Numbered from the stretch's first letter, positions 46,959 to 56,112 are shown. The stretch: DNA of 64,000 nt from Candidatus Afararchaeum irisae (GCA_034190545.1 JAXIOF010000014.1:1-64000), one strand, 5' to 3'. Notes: generated by a model from the letters alone, not told the origin. Translations and numbers: made by a program.

Positions 46959-48008
46959 CTACTCTACCTGTACGGGCTTGTAACAGACCGTCCCGGGAGT
47001 CTCCTTACATCTGCACTGACCCATCTCCGACTCCTCGACAGCGCCGGTTACCACGGGCTGGACGAGGTCGGCGAGGACGGAGCCGAACCTCGGGTCGTCG
47101 TGTGGCACGGGGACGCGGTAGAGTTCGAGACCCTCCTCCTCCGCCTCCTCGGCAAGTTCGATGTCGAGCTCCGAGAGTGTCTCCGACTGTTCGTGCATGA
47201 AGCTCACGGCGTCGACCACGACCCTCTCGGCGTCTATCCCCTCTATGACCTCCTCGGTGTCGGGCTCTGTCCAGTCTATGTCACGGTTCTCGTGGTTCTG
47301 GTATCCTATCGTATAGGAGTCGACATCCAGTCTGTCGGCGACCTCAGCACAGTGTTCCTCGACGTACTGGTCGTACCTGCTTCCCTCTTCTAAGTAATGT
47401 ATAGGCGTTCCGTGTGCTGAGAAGACGAGTTCGGTGTCGTCGTCGTTGAGGTCGACCTCCTCCGCTTCGGCGTAGTCACGTATGTTCTCGACACGTATGT
47501 CGACGTAGTCGGGGTGTTCGTGCCATCCGGTTATCTCGTTGTACTCGCCGTCCCAGTCCGACTCCTCGACGGTGTCACTCAGGTCTTCGAGAGACGAGAC
47601 CGTTGTAGAGGGTCCACACAGCGGGTAGATCGGAAGACCGATTATGCGGTCTACTCCGTCCTCCTTCGCTTCCTCGACTGCGTCCGAGATAAAGGGCTCG
47701 GTGAACTGCATTCCGAAGTAGGTCTCGACGTCGAAGCCCCGCGACACTAGAGCGTCCTCAACCATCTGTGCCTGGCTCTTCGCCTGAGGTATCAGAGGCG
47801 AGCCTCCTCCCATCTCCTCGTACTCCTCCATCAGACCGGGTGCGCGTCTCTCGGCTAGCTTCGAGGCGCGTTTGCGGGCGTCCTCCTCCGACATGCCGCC
47901 TTCGAGCGACATGTTGTCGAGGAAGATACGTTCGAGATACGGAACCACCTTGTCTCTCGTGGGGTTCTGGGGCTCGCCGAAGTTGAGAAGAACTACTCCT
48001 GTGGTCAT
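46959..48008 (-). CDS. hemH: Ferrochelatase (proto- or coproporphyrin type)
   Basis: 349 residues. LLNFGEPQN, GGGSPLIPQAKSQAQ, the metal-site His in VFSAHGTPIHY and Glu in SFMHEQSETLSELDIEL identify a class II chelatase inserting Fe2+ into a porphyrin. The C-terminus has Cys-Arg-Cys and a third Cys eight residues later (CRCKETPGTVCYK), reminiscent of the [2Fe-2S] ligands in some ferrochelatases. Together with the HemY-like gene it suggests a porphyrin route to haem. Confidence 0.9.
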   Translation of the reverse strand: MTTGVVLLNFGEPQNPTRDKVVPYLERIFLDNMSLEGGMSEEDARKRASKLAERRAPGLMEEYEEMGGGSPLIPQAKSQAQMVEDALVSRGFDVETYFGMQFTEPFISDAVEEAKEDGVDRIIGLPIYPLCGPSTTVSSLEDLSDTVEESDWDGEYNEITGWHEHPDYVDIRVENIRDYAEAEEVDLNDDDTELVFSAHGTPIHYLEEGSRYDQYVEEHCAEVADRLDVDSYTIGYQNHENRDIDWTEPDTEEVIEGIDAERVVVDAVSFMHEQSETLSELDIELAEEAEEEGLELYRVPVPHDDPRFGSVLADLVQPVVTGAVEESEMGQCRCKETPGTVCYKPVQVE

Positions 48009-48101
48009 CTTGCGTCATATAAGGACTCCAGGCTCTTGAATTTACGTATGTAAGTCCGCCTCCCGAAACTCGGATATACGGCGAGATGCTAAGACAGAGT
48101 A

Positions 48102-48737
48102 GTGATACCCCTCCTCCACGACCTCTCGGGAAAGACAGTCGTAGTCGTAGGCGGCGGATCTGTCGCGTTACGTAAGGCGACCCTCTTCTCGTCGTCCTCC
48201 GAGGCTGACGTCCGTGTCGTCGCCGACTCCTTCGACGACGGATTCGACGACGTCGACTGCGAGAAGGTCGAGGAGGAGGTCTCGCGTGACAACATCGCGG
48301 AGTACGTCGACGACGCCTACCTCGTCTTCCCCGCGACCTCTGACGACTCGGTAAACGCCGCGGTAACAGAGGTCGCGTCTGAGAGGGACTGTCTCGTCAA
48401 CACGACACACGAAAAGGGAGACGTAGCAACCCCGAGCGTAGTCGAGACAGACGAGTCCGTCGTTGGGATATCGACACACGGCGGCAGTCCGGCGATGACG
48501 AAGTACCTGCGCCGGCGTATAGAGCCAGTCCTCGAAGAAGCCGACCCGATGGTACGTCTTCAGAAGGAGATACGTCCCGTCCTCAAGGACGAGGTCGACG
48601 GACACAGGGAGAGGCGAAGACTACTCTGGGACGTCATAGAAGACGACCGAGTATGGGCGGCTCTCGAAGACGGTGACTACGACGCGGCTCTGAGAAGGGC
48701 GTCTGAGATTACTGGGATCGAGTTCTCCGTTGATTAA
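48102..48737 (+). CDS. sirC: Precorrin-2 dehydrogenase (sirohaem synthase N-domain type)
   Basis: 211 residues from GTG. NAD-binding VVVVGGGSVALRKATLF and the family's HGGSPAMTKYLRRRIEP are present; it oxidises precorrin-2 to sirohydrochlorin. Complements the SUMT gene at 40-41 kb. Divergent from hemH; overlaps the end of sppA by 4 bp. Confidence 0.92.
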   Translation: MIPLLHDLSGKTVVVVGGGSVALRKATLFSSSSEADVRVVADSFDDGFDDVDCEKVEEEVSRDNIAEYVDDAYLVFPATSDDSVNAAVTEVASERDCLVNTTHEKGDVATPSVVETDESVVGISTHGGSPAMTKYLRRRIEPVLEEADPMVRLQKEIRPVLKDEVDGHRERRRLLWDVIEDDRVWAALEDGDYDAALRRASEITGIEFSVD

Positions 48738-49753
48738 CGCAGCCTGAACCGGAAGCCGTCGAACTCCTTATCCTCTATGACAGACGCGACTCCCGAGCCG
48801 AAGCCCTCGGCTATCTTCGACGCACCGATCCTCATCCTGTCCCTGAGATGTAGACGTGGCTCCATCTCTCTCACGACGCCTCTCTCGACGTCCATGAGTT
48901 CGGCGAGACGCTCCTTCGCGTCGTCGCGTGTACCGATCTCGTCGACGAGACCCATCTCCTCGGCTGTGTCTCCTAAGTAGTACCTCGCTTCGGTGTCTCT
49001 TATCTCGTCCTCCGAGAGACTGCGTCCCTCGGCGACACGGCTCACGAAGGCGTCGTAGTAGTCGTCTATGATCCCCTGTATGAAGTCGCGCTCGTACTCC
49101 TCGATCTCCTTTAGGGGTGTCCCGGCGTCCTTGTACTTCCCCGCGGCGAACCTCTCGTACGACACACCCAGCCTGTCGGCGAGCTCCTTGGCGTTGACGC
49201 GTGATCCTAAGACTCCTATGCTCCCCACGACGCTCACGTCCCTCGCGTATATCTCGTCACACGCGCTCGCTATCCAGTAGCCTCCGCTCGCACAGACGTC
49301 CTTCGTGTATGCCACCACGGGACCGTCGAACTCCTCGACTGCGAGACGTATGTCGTCGCTCGGGACGACCTCACCGCCGGGGGTGTTGAGACGTAGAAGG
49401 AGTCCGTCGGTGTTCCTGTCGTCGTCGGCTGTCTCTATCATCTCGACTATGTCGTCGGCACCCCGTCCGACGGGAGCCGAGGGGAGACGTCCGCCTCCGT
49501 CACGTGTTATAGATCCCTTGACGCCGACCTCGGCGACGTTGTACCTACCGAAGAGTGATCCTGCTATACTTCCGAAGACACGTAGACCCACGACTCCTAC
49601 CCCGACGAGTAACACGACCGTCAACGGTTCCACGCCTGTCTTCGACGGAACCTCGACGAGTAATGCGTATCCGAGAACGAGGAGACCCAACATACCACCT
49701 AAGGCTACGGCTGCCTGTATGGTTCCCCTGAGTAGGGCTTTCGACCTCTTCAT
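48734..49753 (-). CDS. sppA: SppA-type signal peptide peptidase (S49)
   Basis: 339 residues with two or three N-terminal helices and one S49 domain. The nucleophile Ser is in VCASGGYWIASACDEIYA, the general-base Lys in FAAGKYKDAG; RLNTPGGEV and VGSIGVLGSR are conserved. Expected to degrade cleaved signal peptides in the membrane. Confidence 0.93.
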   Translation of the reverse strand: MKRSKALLRGTIQAAVALGGMLGLLVLGYALLVEVPSKTGVEPLTVVLLVGVGVVGLRVFGSIAGSLFGRYNVAEVGVKGSITRDGGGRLPSAPVGRGADDIVEMIETADDDRNTDGLLLRLNTPGGEVVPSDDIRLAVEEFDGPVVAYTKDVCASGGYWIASACDEIYARDVSVVGSIGVLGSRVNAKELADRLGVSYERFAAGKYKDAGTPLKEIEEYERDFIQGIIDDYYDAFVSRVAEGRSLSEDEIRDTEARYYLGDTAEEMGLVDEIGTRDDAKERLAELMDVERGVVREMEPRLHLRDRMRIGASKIAEGFGSGVASVIEDKEFDGFRFRLR

Positions 49754-49865
49754 ACGGTAAGTAAGTCTTCGGCAGGGTTAAAGCTTCAGACGTGTACGTA
49801 TGTACGTGTTTTCCTCAGACTTAAGACACCCACACCGGTAGTCCCAGACGAGATACTTAGCGACA

Positions 49866-50618
49866 ATGAAGACAGACAGACTCAGAGGTGGACTCGGTCT
49901 CGCGAGCGAAGCGGGTGTGACCGACTCCGACTACGTGATAGAACGCTCGGGGTTCGTCGACTTCGCCTTTCTGGGAGGCTTCCACACTGACGAGGAGACG
50001 ACGGCAGCCGCCTACGAGATGATACAGAGAGGGCGTAACGAGTTCGTCTACGAAGACGCCGTCGGATTCATCTGTGACGAGGTTTCACGTCTGCGTCGGA
50101 ACTCCCCCGGTATAGGCGTCGGCTTGAACGTCAGAGCATCGTCGTTCGACTCGCTCGCCCGCGTCGGTAAGGTCGCGCGGGAGTACGGCTGTGTCCTCGA
50201 AATAAACGCCCACTGCCGGCAGGACGAGATGGTCGAGGTCGGCTGTGGTCACTCCCTACTCAGAGAAAGTCAACGTCTCGCCGACTGGACACGACGCCTC
50301 AGCGAGATGGGTGTTACTGTCGGAGTCAAGACCCGAGCCGAGGTCGTAGACGACGCCGCAGTCGCTCGGGAGTTCGAGGACGCGGGCGGCGACTTCTTAC
50401 ATATCGACTGTATGGACTCTCCCGACGCTGTCGACGACGTCGCACGTGCGACCGATCTCTTCGTGATAGCCAATAACGGCGTGCGGTCGGGAGCCGACGC
50501 CGCCGACTACTTCGAGAGGGGAGCCGACATGGTGAGTACTGCTAGAGCGGCTCGGAGACTCGACGACCTCGCTGACCTGTACGAGGAGGTGAGACGGTGT
50601 CCGACGCTCCGGATCTGA
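49866..50618 (+). CDS. Dus-like (dihydrouridine synthase-related) TIM-barrel protein
   Basis: 250 residues with a flavin-enzyme-like TIM barrel: GLASEAGVTD at the start, VLEINAHCRQDEMVEVGCG (the Asn-x-x-Cys of Dus enzymes), GVKTRAEV and NNGVRSGADAADYF. It is shorter than bona fide Dus proteins and lacks their C-terminal RNA-binding domain, so the substrate is uncertain. It forms an operon with the next two genes (overlaps of 22 and 4 bp), a trio that recurs in archaea. Confidence 0.75.
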   Translation: MKTDRLRGGLGLASEAGVTDSDYVIERSGFVDFAFLGGFHTDEETTAAAYEMIQRGRNEFVYEDAVGFICDEVSRLRRNSPGIGVGLNVRASSFDSLARVGKVAREYGCVLEINAHCRQDEMVEVGCGHSLLRESQRLADWTRRLSEMGVTVGVKTRAEVVDDAAVAREFEDAGGDFLHIDCMDSPDAVDDVARATDLFVIANNGVRSGADAADYFERGADMVSTARAARRLDDLADLYEEVRRCPTLRI

Positions 50619-51451
50619 CACCCGCACAGACCGCGCAGCTTGCGATGCTTGTCGAGGTGGGATCTGACCCGAAGCCCGGGAACGTCGACAGGCGACATGA
50701 CCACGGAGACACGACTTTCCTCGACTTTGTCGCGAGTGCTGTGGGTGTTCTGCCGTCGTTGAGACGTGCACGTGAAGACGGCGCAGGTGTCGGAGAGGTA
50801 TTCGAGGACGCCGTCCGTCGGTCACAGTTCCACTCGGGCGGAAACACCCATTTCGGAGCCCTCCTACTTCTCGTCCCCCTCGTCTCGGCGTCGTACTCCG
50901 ACGCGGGTCTCGGCTCAGTATCTAGCCTCGTAGAGGAGACGACTGTCGAGGACTCGGTGCGGTTCTACGACTCCTTCAGCCACGTAGACGTATACGTCGG
51001 CGACGACACCGAGACCGACCTCCCCGACGTGAACCATGAGGACGCGTCTGACGAGGTCAGGGAGAGAGGACTCACGATGTACGACGTGATGGAGTCGAGC
51101 GTCGAGGTCGACGACGTAGCGCGCGAGTGGGTCACAGGATTCGGGAGGAGCTTCACGGCGTCAGGGTACATAGACGAGGCTTACCACGAGACACGCGACG
51201 TCAATACCTCGGTGACTACGGCTTATCTCAGACTTCTCTCCGAGAGACGTGACACATTTGTCGAGAAGAAACACGGACGTGAGGTGGCTGAGGAAGTGAG
51301 ACGCCAAGCCGAGGATGTCCTTCGAGACGGTCTGTCGGCTGAGGATCTCGACTCGACCCTCTTGGACGAGGGGATCAACCCCGGGACGACAGCCGACATA
51401 CTCTCGGCGGGTGTCTACATAAGCCTGCGCGAAGGAGGTCTGCGTCTTTGA
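50597..51451 (+). CDS. Triphosphoribosyl-dephospho-CoA synthase-like (CitG/MdcB family)
   Basis: 284 residues, all-helical. ATP/substrate motifs GSDPKPGNVDRRHDHGDT and GGNTHFGALLLLVPLVSA are typical of CitG-like proteins. Archaea have no citrate lyase to serve, and relatives occur beside methanopterin-biosynthesis genes, so a cofactor role is more likely. Starts within the preceding gene (GTG). Confidence 0.82.
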   Translation: MSDAPDLTPAQTAQLAMLVEVGSDPKPGNVDRRHDHGDTTFLDFVASAVGVLPSLRRAREDGAGVGEVFEDAVRRSQFHSGGNTHFGALLLLVPLVSASYSDAGLGSVSSLVEETTVEDSVRFYDSFSHVDVYVGDDTETDLPDVNHEDASDEVRERGLTMYDVMESSVEVDDVAREWVTGFGRSFTASGYIDEAYHETRDVNTSVTTAYLRLLSERRDTFVEKKHGREVAEEVRRQAEDVLRDGLSAEDLDSTLLDEGINPGTTADILSAGVYISLREGGLRL

Positions 51452-52071
51452 CTCCTACTCTCCCTCCCGAGAACGGCTCCTACGACTGGTCTTTCCTCGA
51501 CGCACGTATAACCGAGACGGTAGCGACGACTCAAGGGAAAGCAGGTCTCAACGCCGCGCCGATGGGCATTATAAGAGAGGACGGCGACGGATACGCACGT
51601 CTCTGGGAGGGTAGTGACACACTCGAAAACGTGCGTAGTACGAGGAGGGTCGTCGTCAACTTCAGTTCCGATCCCGTAGTATATGTTGAGGGAGCTCTCT
51701 CCGAACTCGGCTCGGAGTACTTCGAAACTCACGCTGACACCGATCCGCCGAGGCTCTCCGACGAGTACGCCGACGCTTGGCTGAGATGCTCCGCCGAGAG
51801 CGTCCGAGAGGAGAGGGGCGGCGACGTAGAACGGTGGAGGCTCGTCCCCGAGGAGGGCGAGACACGGAGGAGACGTCTCTTTACTGTCGACCGCGGCTTC
51901 AACTCCGTGATAGAGGCGACAGTCCACGCCACGAGGGTCGAGTTCGAGCCCGAGCTAGAGGAGCTTATACTACACCATCTCGGTATCGCCCGAAAGTGCG
52001 GCGGAGACAGAGTAAGAGAAGCGGCTGACCTTATCGAGGAGTACGTCGATGTGGAAGCTGACGCTGAGTAA
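51448..52071 (+). CDS. DUF447 family protein
   Basis: 207 residues matching the DUF447 family (split-barrel, flavin-reductase-like): ITETVATTQGKAGLNAAPMG at the N-terminus and VEATVHATRV-type strand, then a helical C-terminus. Function unknown. In methylotrophs and archaea DUF447 genes cluster with methanopterin cofactor genes, which fits an mptG homologue elsewhere in this window. Confidence 0.82.
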   Translation: MTPTLPPENGSYDWSFLDARITETVATTQGKAGLNAAPMGIIREDGDGYARLWEGSDTLENVRSTRRVVVNFSSDPVVYVEGALSELGSEYFETHADTDPPRLSDEYADAWLRCSAESVREERGGDVERWRLVPEEGETRRRRLFTVDRGFNSVIEATVHATRVEFEPELEELILHHLGIARKCGGDRVREAADLIEEYVDVEADAE

Positions 52072-52083
52072 CTATAACTACAA

Positions 52084-52695
52084 CTACTTCTCAGCCGTCG
52101 TGACTATCGCGAGGTCGTCGTTCCACTTAGGACCCAGAAGATGGTTCTCTATGTCGTGCCATCCCGCCTCACAGAACATACGTGTCGCCTCCTCCTCGTC
52201 GTAGAACAGCATTATGGCGTCGGCGAGCGACCTGAAGAGTGCCGAGTCGGGCTCGTTGGGTCCCACGACGAGAACCTCGCCACCCTCCTTCGTGACACGT
52301 CTCATGTCCCTGAGCGCCTTCTCGGGGTCGGGCCAGTACTCTATCGAGCCCGCAGAGACGACGTAGTCGAATGTCTCGTCCTTGTACGGGAGTCTGTGGG
52401 CGTCTCCTCTCGCGAACCTGACGTCCTCCAGGCTCTTCTTCTCGAACGCCTTCTCCATCTGGTGTTCGCTCTGGTCGAGTGCGTCGATATTCGATGTCCT
52501 TCTCACCAGACCGCTCGTTGTGAAGCCCGTGCCACATCCGACGTCGAGAACCCTGTCGCCCTCGTCTATGTCGAGAAGGCTCAGAGCCTCCTCCCTCATC
52601 TCGACTGTCCAGAAAGCCGGATTTACTGTGTCGTAGACCTTCGACAGGTACCTGTAGAACGTCCTCGCACGTCCCTTGTCCTCAAGGAATCCCAT
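52084..52695 (-). CDS. SAM-dependent methyltransferase (UbiE/MenG-like)
   Basis: 203 residues. Class I SAM motif VLDVGCGTGFTT, then DALDQSEHQM, ARGDAHRLPYKDETFDYVVSAGSIEYWPDPEKA. Resembles quinone-ring methyltransferases of the MPBQ/MSBQ and MenG type, which in haloarchaea may act on menaquinone, but the substrate is not established. Its end faces the end of the DUF447 gene. Confidence 0.82.
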   Translation of the reverse strand: MGFLEDKGRARTFYRYLSKVYDTVNPAFWTVEMREEALSLLDIDEGDRVLDVGCGTGFTTSGLVRRTSNIDALDQSEHQMEKAFEKKSLEDVRFARGDAHRLPYKDETFDYVVSAGSIEYWPDPEKALRDMRRVTKEGGEVLVVGPNEPDSALFRSLADAIMLFYDEEEATRMFCEAGWHDIENHLLGPKWNDDLAIVTTAEK

Positions 52696-52740
52696 TACTC
52701 GATCAACGGTCTTGGAAGACTAATATCTTGCTCTTATCCC

Positions 52741-53178
52741 TTAGACGCCGTGGCTCCGGAAACGCAGTATGTCGATCTTGAAACGAAGCTCCTCGAAGTC
52801 GTCGTCAGCCCCTGCAACTAGTGTTGCGTCCCGGCTATGGGCAAGAGCTACCGCATAAGCGTCTCCGAGTGAGAGTCCTCCGTCAGCCTTGACTTCGGCT
52901 GCGGTTCTCCAGTCGGCTGAGACAGTCGTGAGTCCTCGACGTTCAAGCGCACGCAGATCCCTGTCTGCTTCCCTTATCGAGGCTCGTGTCGGCTTCTCGT
53001 CGACACCTTCGAACCGTGCGACTAGATAGAACACCTCCGATGCGTTGGTCTCGGTAATATATCCCTCGTACTCGCCCTCGAAGACACCGTTGAGTAGCTC
53101 CGCTACTCTCTCATGACCGGGTTCGTTGTAGAGAAATGCGATTACAGCCTCTGTGTCGAATACGTATCTCTCGGTCAT
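52741..53178 (-). CDS. vapC: PIN-domain toxin (VapC type)
   Basis: 145 residues. Metal-binding acidic residues of the PIN nuclease fold are present: Asp in YVFDTEAVIAFLYNEPG, Glu in TETNASEVFY, Asp in LSLGDAYAVALA and the C-terminal VAGADDDFEE. It is expected to cut RNA when free of antitoxin. The antitoxin gene (54731-55030) lies upstream on the same strand but has been separated by the IS at 53181-54733; on removing the IS the antitoxin stop TAA would overlap this ATG (TAATG). Confidence 0.9.
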   Translation of the reverse strand: MTERYVFDTEAVIAFLYNEPGHERVAELLNGVFEGEYEGYITETNASEVFYLVARFEGVDEKPTRASIREADRDLRALERRGLTTVSADWRTAAEVKADGGLSLGDAYAVALAHSRDATLVAGADDDFEELRFKIDILRFRSHGV

Positions 53179-53180
53179 TA

Positions 53181-54733
53181 TACGTAGTACAGGAGAATAC
53201 CTGACCCTGAAGGGTCAGGATGAATCCGTTCTCGAAGTTACCACTTCGAGGGCTGTTGAGCTTTGCTCAACAACGTTAAACTACTCACCAAACCATTCTA
53301 ATAGACACAAACGGATATTCAACGAAACTCATATTCGAGTAAGATTTAATAATATACATATACAATAACTACGTGTAGTCATGGAGACCAACCTAACAGT
53401 AACAGCCGAAATACTAAATCACTCTCAAGTAGAGAGTGATTTAGACAGGCATGGTTGGTCTGCCTCGAAACTGTGGAATGTCGCCAGATACTACACTAGA
53501 GAAGTCTGGCAAAAGACAGGAGAGATCCCTGAAGAAGATACGTTGAAGACTGAGTTGAAAGAACACGAAAGATACGAGGACTTACATTCACAGTCCAGTC
53601 AGAAAGTTCTAGAAGAGCTTTCTGAAGCCTACCAGTCTTGGTACGGCTCCGACGATGACAGGGACAATCCTCCTGGCTACCGCAAACGTTGGTACTACGA
53701 TGACTTTGGTAATCTAGTCCACGAAGAACATCCTAGGAGTACGGTCACATGGAAGAATCGTGGCATAAGACACGATTCTGACAATAACAGAGTACGTCTC
53801 TCTAAAGGCAAAAACCATAAAGAAGAACGTAGCGACTTCATCCTCATAGAGTACGACTTACACAGACCGGACAACGAGATAGACGGAAGTATACAGCAGG
53901 TTCGTGCTGTATACGACGAAAAGAAGGAAGAATGGGAGTTACACCTAGTCGTACAGAAAGAGATAGAAGTAGAAGACTCGGGAGAAGAGACTGTAGGAGT
54001 CGATCTAGGTATCAGTAACTTCGCTGCACTCTCGTTCGAGAACGGTGATACCGTTCTCTACCCCGGTAACGAACTCAGCCAGAACAACTACTACTTCGAG
54101 AAAGAGAAGGCTAAACTCGATAAGTCGGACGGTAGAGAACGTACTCGTCTAGACCATCTACAGTCAGAGAGACGTAGACATTTCCTCCATTCGTTGTCTA
54201 AGCATATTGTAGAGGAGTGTAAGAAGAGAGACGTTGGAAAGATCGCCGTAGGCGATCTTGAAGACATTCGTCAGAACGAGGATGGAGAAGCCAGAAACTG
54301 GGGAGACTCAGGTAATCTAAACCTGCACAAGTGGGCGTTCGACCGCTTTACTGGGATGTTAGAGTACAAGGCGAGGCTGAGTGGTATTGAGCTAGAGAGG
54401 ATAGACGAAGAGAACACGTCGAAGACGTGTTGTGTCTGTGGTAAGCTCGATGGTGACCAGAGAGTTGAGCGTGGTCTGTACGTCTGTGAGGACTGTGATA
54501 CGGTAGCTAACTCGGACATTAACGGGGCTGAAAATATAAGACAGAAGTCCGAAGGTAACTCCGAGTCTTCTTGCTTTGAGCAAGAAGATAGGAGTATCGG
54601 TTGTTTGGCACAACCTGGGGTCTACCTGTATGATCGGTCTTGCGGATTCGAACCGCAAGAAGCCGTTGGGTAGACTGCAAACCTTAATATCCCAACCTGG
54701 GATTCACCCGACTTCAGGCGGGTGAGGATGTCA
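53181..54733 (+). mobile_element. Second IS200/IS605-type element, TnpB only, between vapB and vapC
   Basis: 1553 bp. The left end has hairpins at 53200-53219 (CCTGACCC/GGGTCAGG), 53231-53250 (CTCGAAG/CTTCGAG) and 53254-53270; the right end has CACCCG/CGGGTG at 54706-54724 followed by GAGGATGTCA, identical to the right end of the 30.7-kb element. No TnpA. Excision of exactly these bases recreates a TAATG coupling of the toxin-antitoxin genes. Composition is lower in G+C than the first element. Confidence 0.85.
53381..54673 (+). CDS. tnpB: TnpB, RNA-guided nuclease
   Basis: 430 residues. Catalytic Asp in VGVDLGISNFAALS, Glu in IAVGDLEDI, Asp in NSDINGAENIR; zinc ribbon CCVCGKLDG...CEDCD. It is clearly distinct in sequence and codon use (ATA, AGA rich) from the TnpB at 30.9 kb, so the two elements arrived separately. 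The last 35 residues are Cys/Ser-rich and run into the right end. Confidence 0.92.
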   Translation: METNLTVTAEILNHSQVESDLDRHGWSASKLWNVARYYTREVWQKTGEIPEEDTLKTELKEHERYEDLHSQSSQKVLEELSEAYQSWYGSDDDRDNPPGYRKRWYYDDFGNLVHEEHPRSTVTWKNRGIRHDSDNNRVRLSKGKNHKEERSDFILIEYDLHRPDNEIDGSIQQVRAVYDEKKEEWELHLVVQKEIEVEDSGEETVGVDLGISNFAALSFENGDTVLYPGNELSQNNYYFEKEKAKLDKSDGRERTRLDHLQSERRRHFLHSLSKHIVEECKKRDVGKIAVGDLEDIRQNEDGEARNWGDSGNLNLHKWAFDRFTGMLEYKARLSGIELERIDEENTSKTCCVCGKLDGDQRVERGLYVCEDCDTVANSDINGAENIRQKSEGNSESSCFEQEDRSIGCLAQPGVYLYDRSCGFEPQEAVG

Positions 54734-55030
54734 ATCGTCTCCGTCCGACGGACGAAGCCTCTCTACATTCTCCTCTTCTCTTTCTCTCTCTCCTTCTTTT
54801 ATCTCACGTACTCTCTCGGCTATCTCACCTCTCTCGTGATCTCCTGAGTGAATTCCATGGAGATCTTCGCCTGACGGCACCGGCTCTATTACTATTCCGT
54901 CTCTCCCTTCGTAGATGAACACTTCACCCGGAGTCTCTATTCCGAACTTCTCGCGGAGATTCTTTGGTATAGTAGTCTGACCCTTCGGGGAGACTCGTAC
55001 AACCTCGGGGTCTTTTGTACTACTCGACAT
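54731..55030 (-). CDS. vapB: AbrB/SpoVT-type antitoxin
   Basis: 99 residues. The swapped-hairpin AbrB domain is at about 8-50 (VRVSPKGQTTIPKNLREKFG), followed by a charged helical tail that would wrap the toxin. The present stop codon TGA is formed by the last bases of the IS right end; the original was probably TAA overlapping the vapC start. Antitoxin and its operator-binding function remain intact, but coupling to vapC is lost. Confidence 0.9.
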   Translation of the reverse strand: MSSSTKDPEVVRVSPKGQTTIPKNLREKFGIETPGEVFIYEGRDGIVIEPVPSGEDLHGIHSGDHERGEIAERVREIKEGEREREEENVERLRPSDGDD

Positions 55031-55168
55031 TCTCGGTAATATCTAATGACTTCAGTATTACTAAACCTTCCGCCGAGGCTTTAGTCCGAGCCACGGTCAC
55101 ATTTCCTGCCTTGTATCTAGTTGGTTCCGATAGCTTTAACCTAATCTGAGTACGCCCTAATACTATAC

Positions 55169-56080
55169 ATGAGTTTCAAGGTTTCTATAGTCGGAGCCGG
55201 CGGTACGGTAGGAGCCATGGTAGGCTTCAACACGGCACTAAGCGGAGTAGCCGACGAGATAGTCTACATAGATATCGCCGAGGACAAGGCACTCGGACAG
55301 GCACACGACACGATGCACGGTATCGCGTACGATACCGACACAGACGTCTACCAGGGCGGATACGAGGACGCCGAGGACAGTAACGTCGTCGTAATTACAG
55401 CAGGAAAGCCGAGGGAGCCCGGGATGACGAGACTCGACCTCGCCGACGCCAACAAGCCGATAATAGGGGACATAATGTCGGAGATAGACGAGTACGCCCC
55501 CGATGCGGTTACTATACTCACGACCAATCCGATGGACGTACTCAACCACCATCTCTACTCAGTCAGCGAGAGAGACCGTGACAAGGTGATAGGATTCGCG
55601 GGAAGACTCGACTCCGCCCGTTTCCGTTACGTCCTCTCCGAGAGGTTCGACACCTCCGTACTCAACGTCGAGGCGTCTATAATAGGAGAACACGGAGACA
55701 CACAGGTCCCCGTCTTCTCGAAGGTACGTGTCGACGGCAGAGATCCCGACTTCACACACGAGGAGCGTGACGAGATCACAGAGACGCTCCGTGAGAGTGC
55801 CATGAACGTCATAGAGAAGAAGGGAGCGACCGAGTTCGGTCCCGGCAGGGGGGTCGCTCAGGTCATAGAGTCGATAGCACTCGACAGGGACGACATAATT
55901 CCGTCGAGTGTCGTCTTAGACGGCGAGTACGGGGTCGAGGACGTCTCGATAGGAGTCCCCGCGAAGATAGGAGAGGGCGGCGTCAAGGAGGTCGTAGAGT
56001 GGGAGCTCTCCGACCGCGAGAAGGAGATGTTCGACGAGTCCGCCGAGAAGCTCTACGACCATCAGCACCCCGACGAGTAG
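55169..56080 (+). CDS. mdh: Malate dehydrogenase (LDH-like)
   Basis: 303 residues. NAD-binding [15 protein letters not shown], substrate Arg in [12 protein letters not shown] (Arg indicates malate rather than lactate specificity), [28 protein letters not shown], and the catalytic His in [12 protein letters not shown]. Haloarchaeal-type tetrameric enzyme interconverting malate and oxaloacetate. Confidence 0.95.
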   Translation: MSFKVSIVGAGGTVGAMVGFNTALSGVADEIVYIDIAEDKALGQAHDTMHGIAYDTDTDVYQGGYEDAEDSNVVVITAGKPREPGMTRLDLADANKPIIGDIMSEIDEYAPDAVTILTTNPMDVLNHHLYSVSERDRDKVIGFAGRLDSARFRYVLSERFDTSVLNVEASIIGEHGDTQVPVFSKVRVDGRDPDFTHEERDEITETLRESAMNVIEKKGATEFGPGRGVAQVIESIALDRDDIIPSSVVLDGEYGVEDVSIGVPAKIGEGGVKEVVEWELSDREKEMFDESAEKLYDHQHPDE

Positions 56081-56112
56081 CACCCTCTTTTCTGTCCACG
56101 CTCCGTCATCCG

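Noticed and set aside
49790-49812. GTACGTATGTACGTG stretch as an operator
   Set aside because: It is a short near-palindrome in an intergenic gap of about 110 bp, but the symmetry is imperfect and no second copy was seen.
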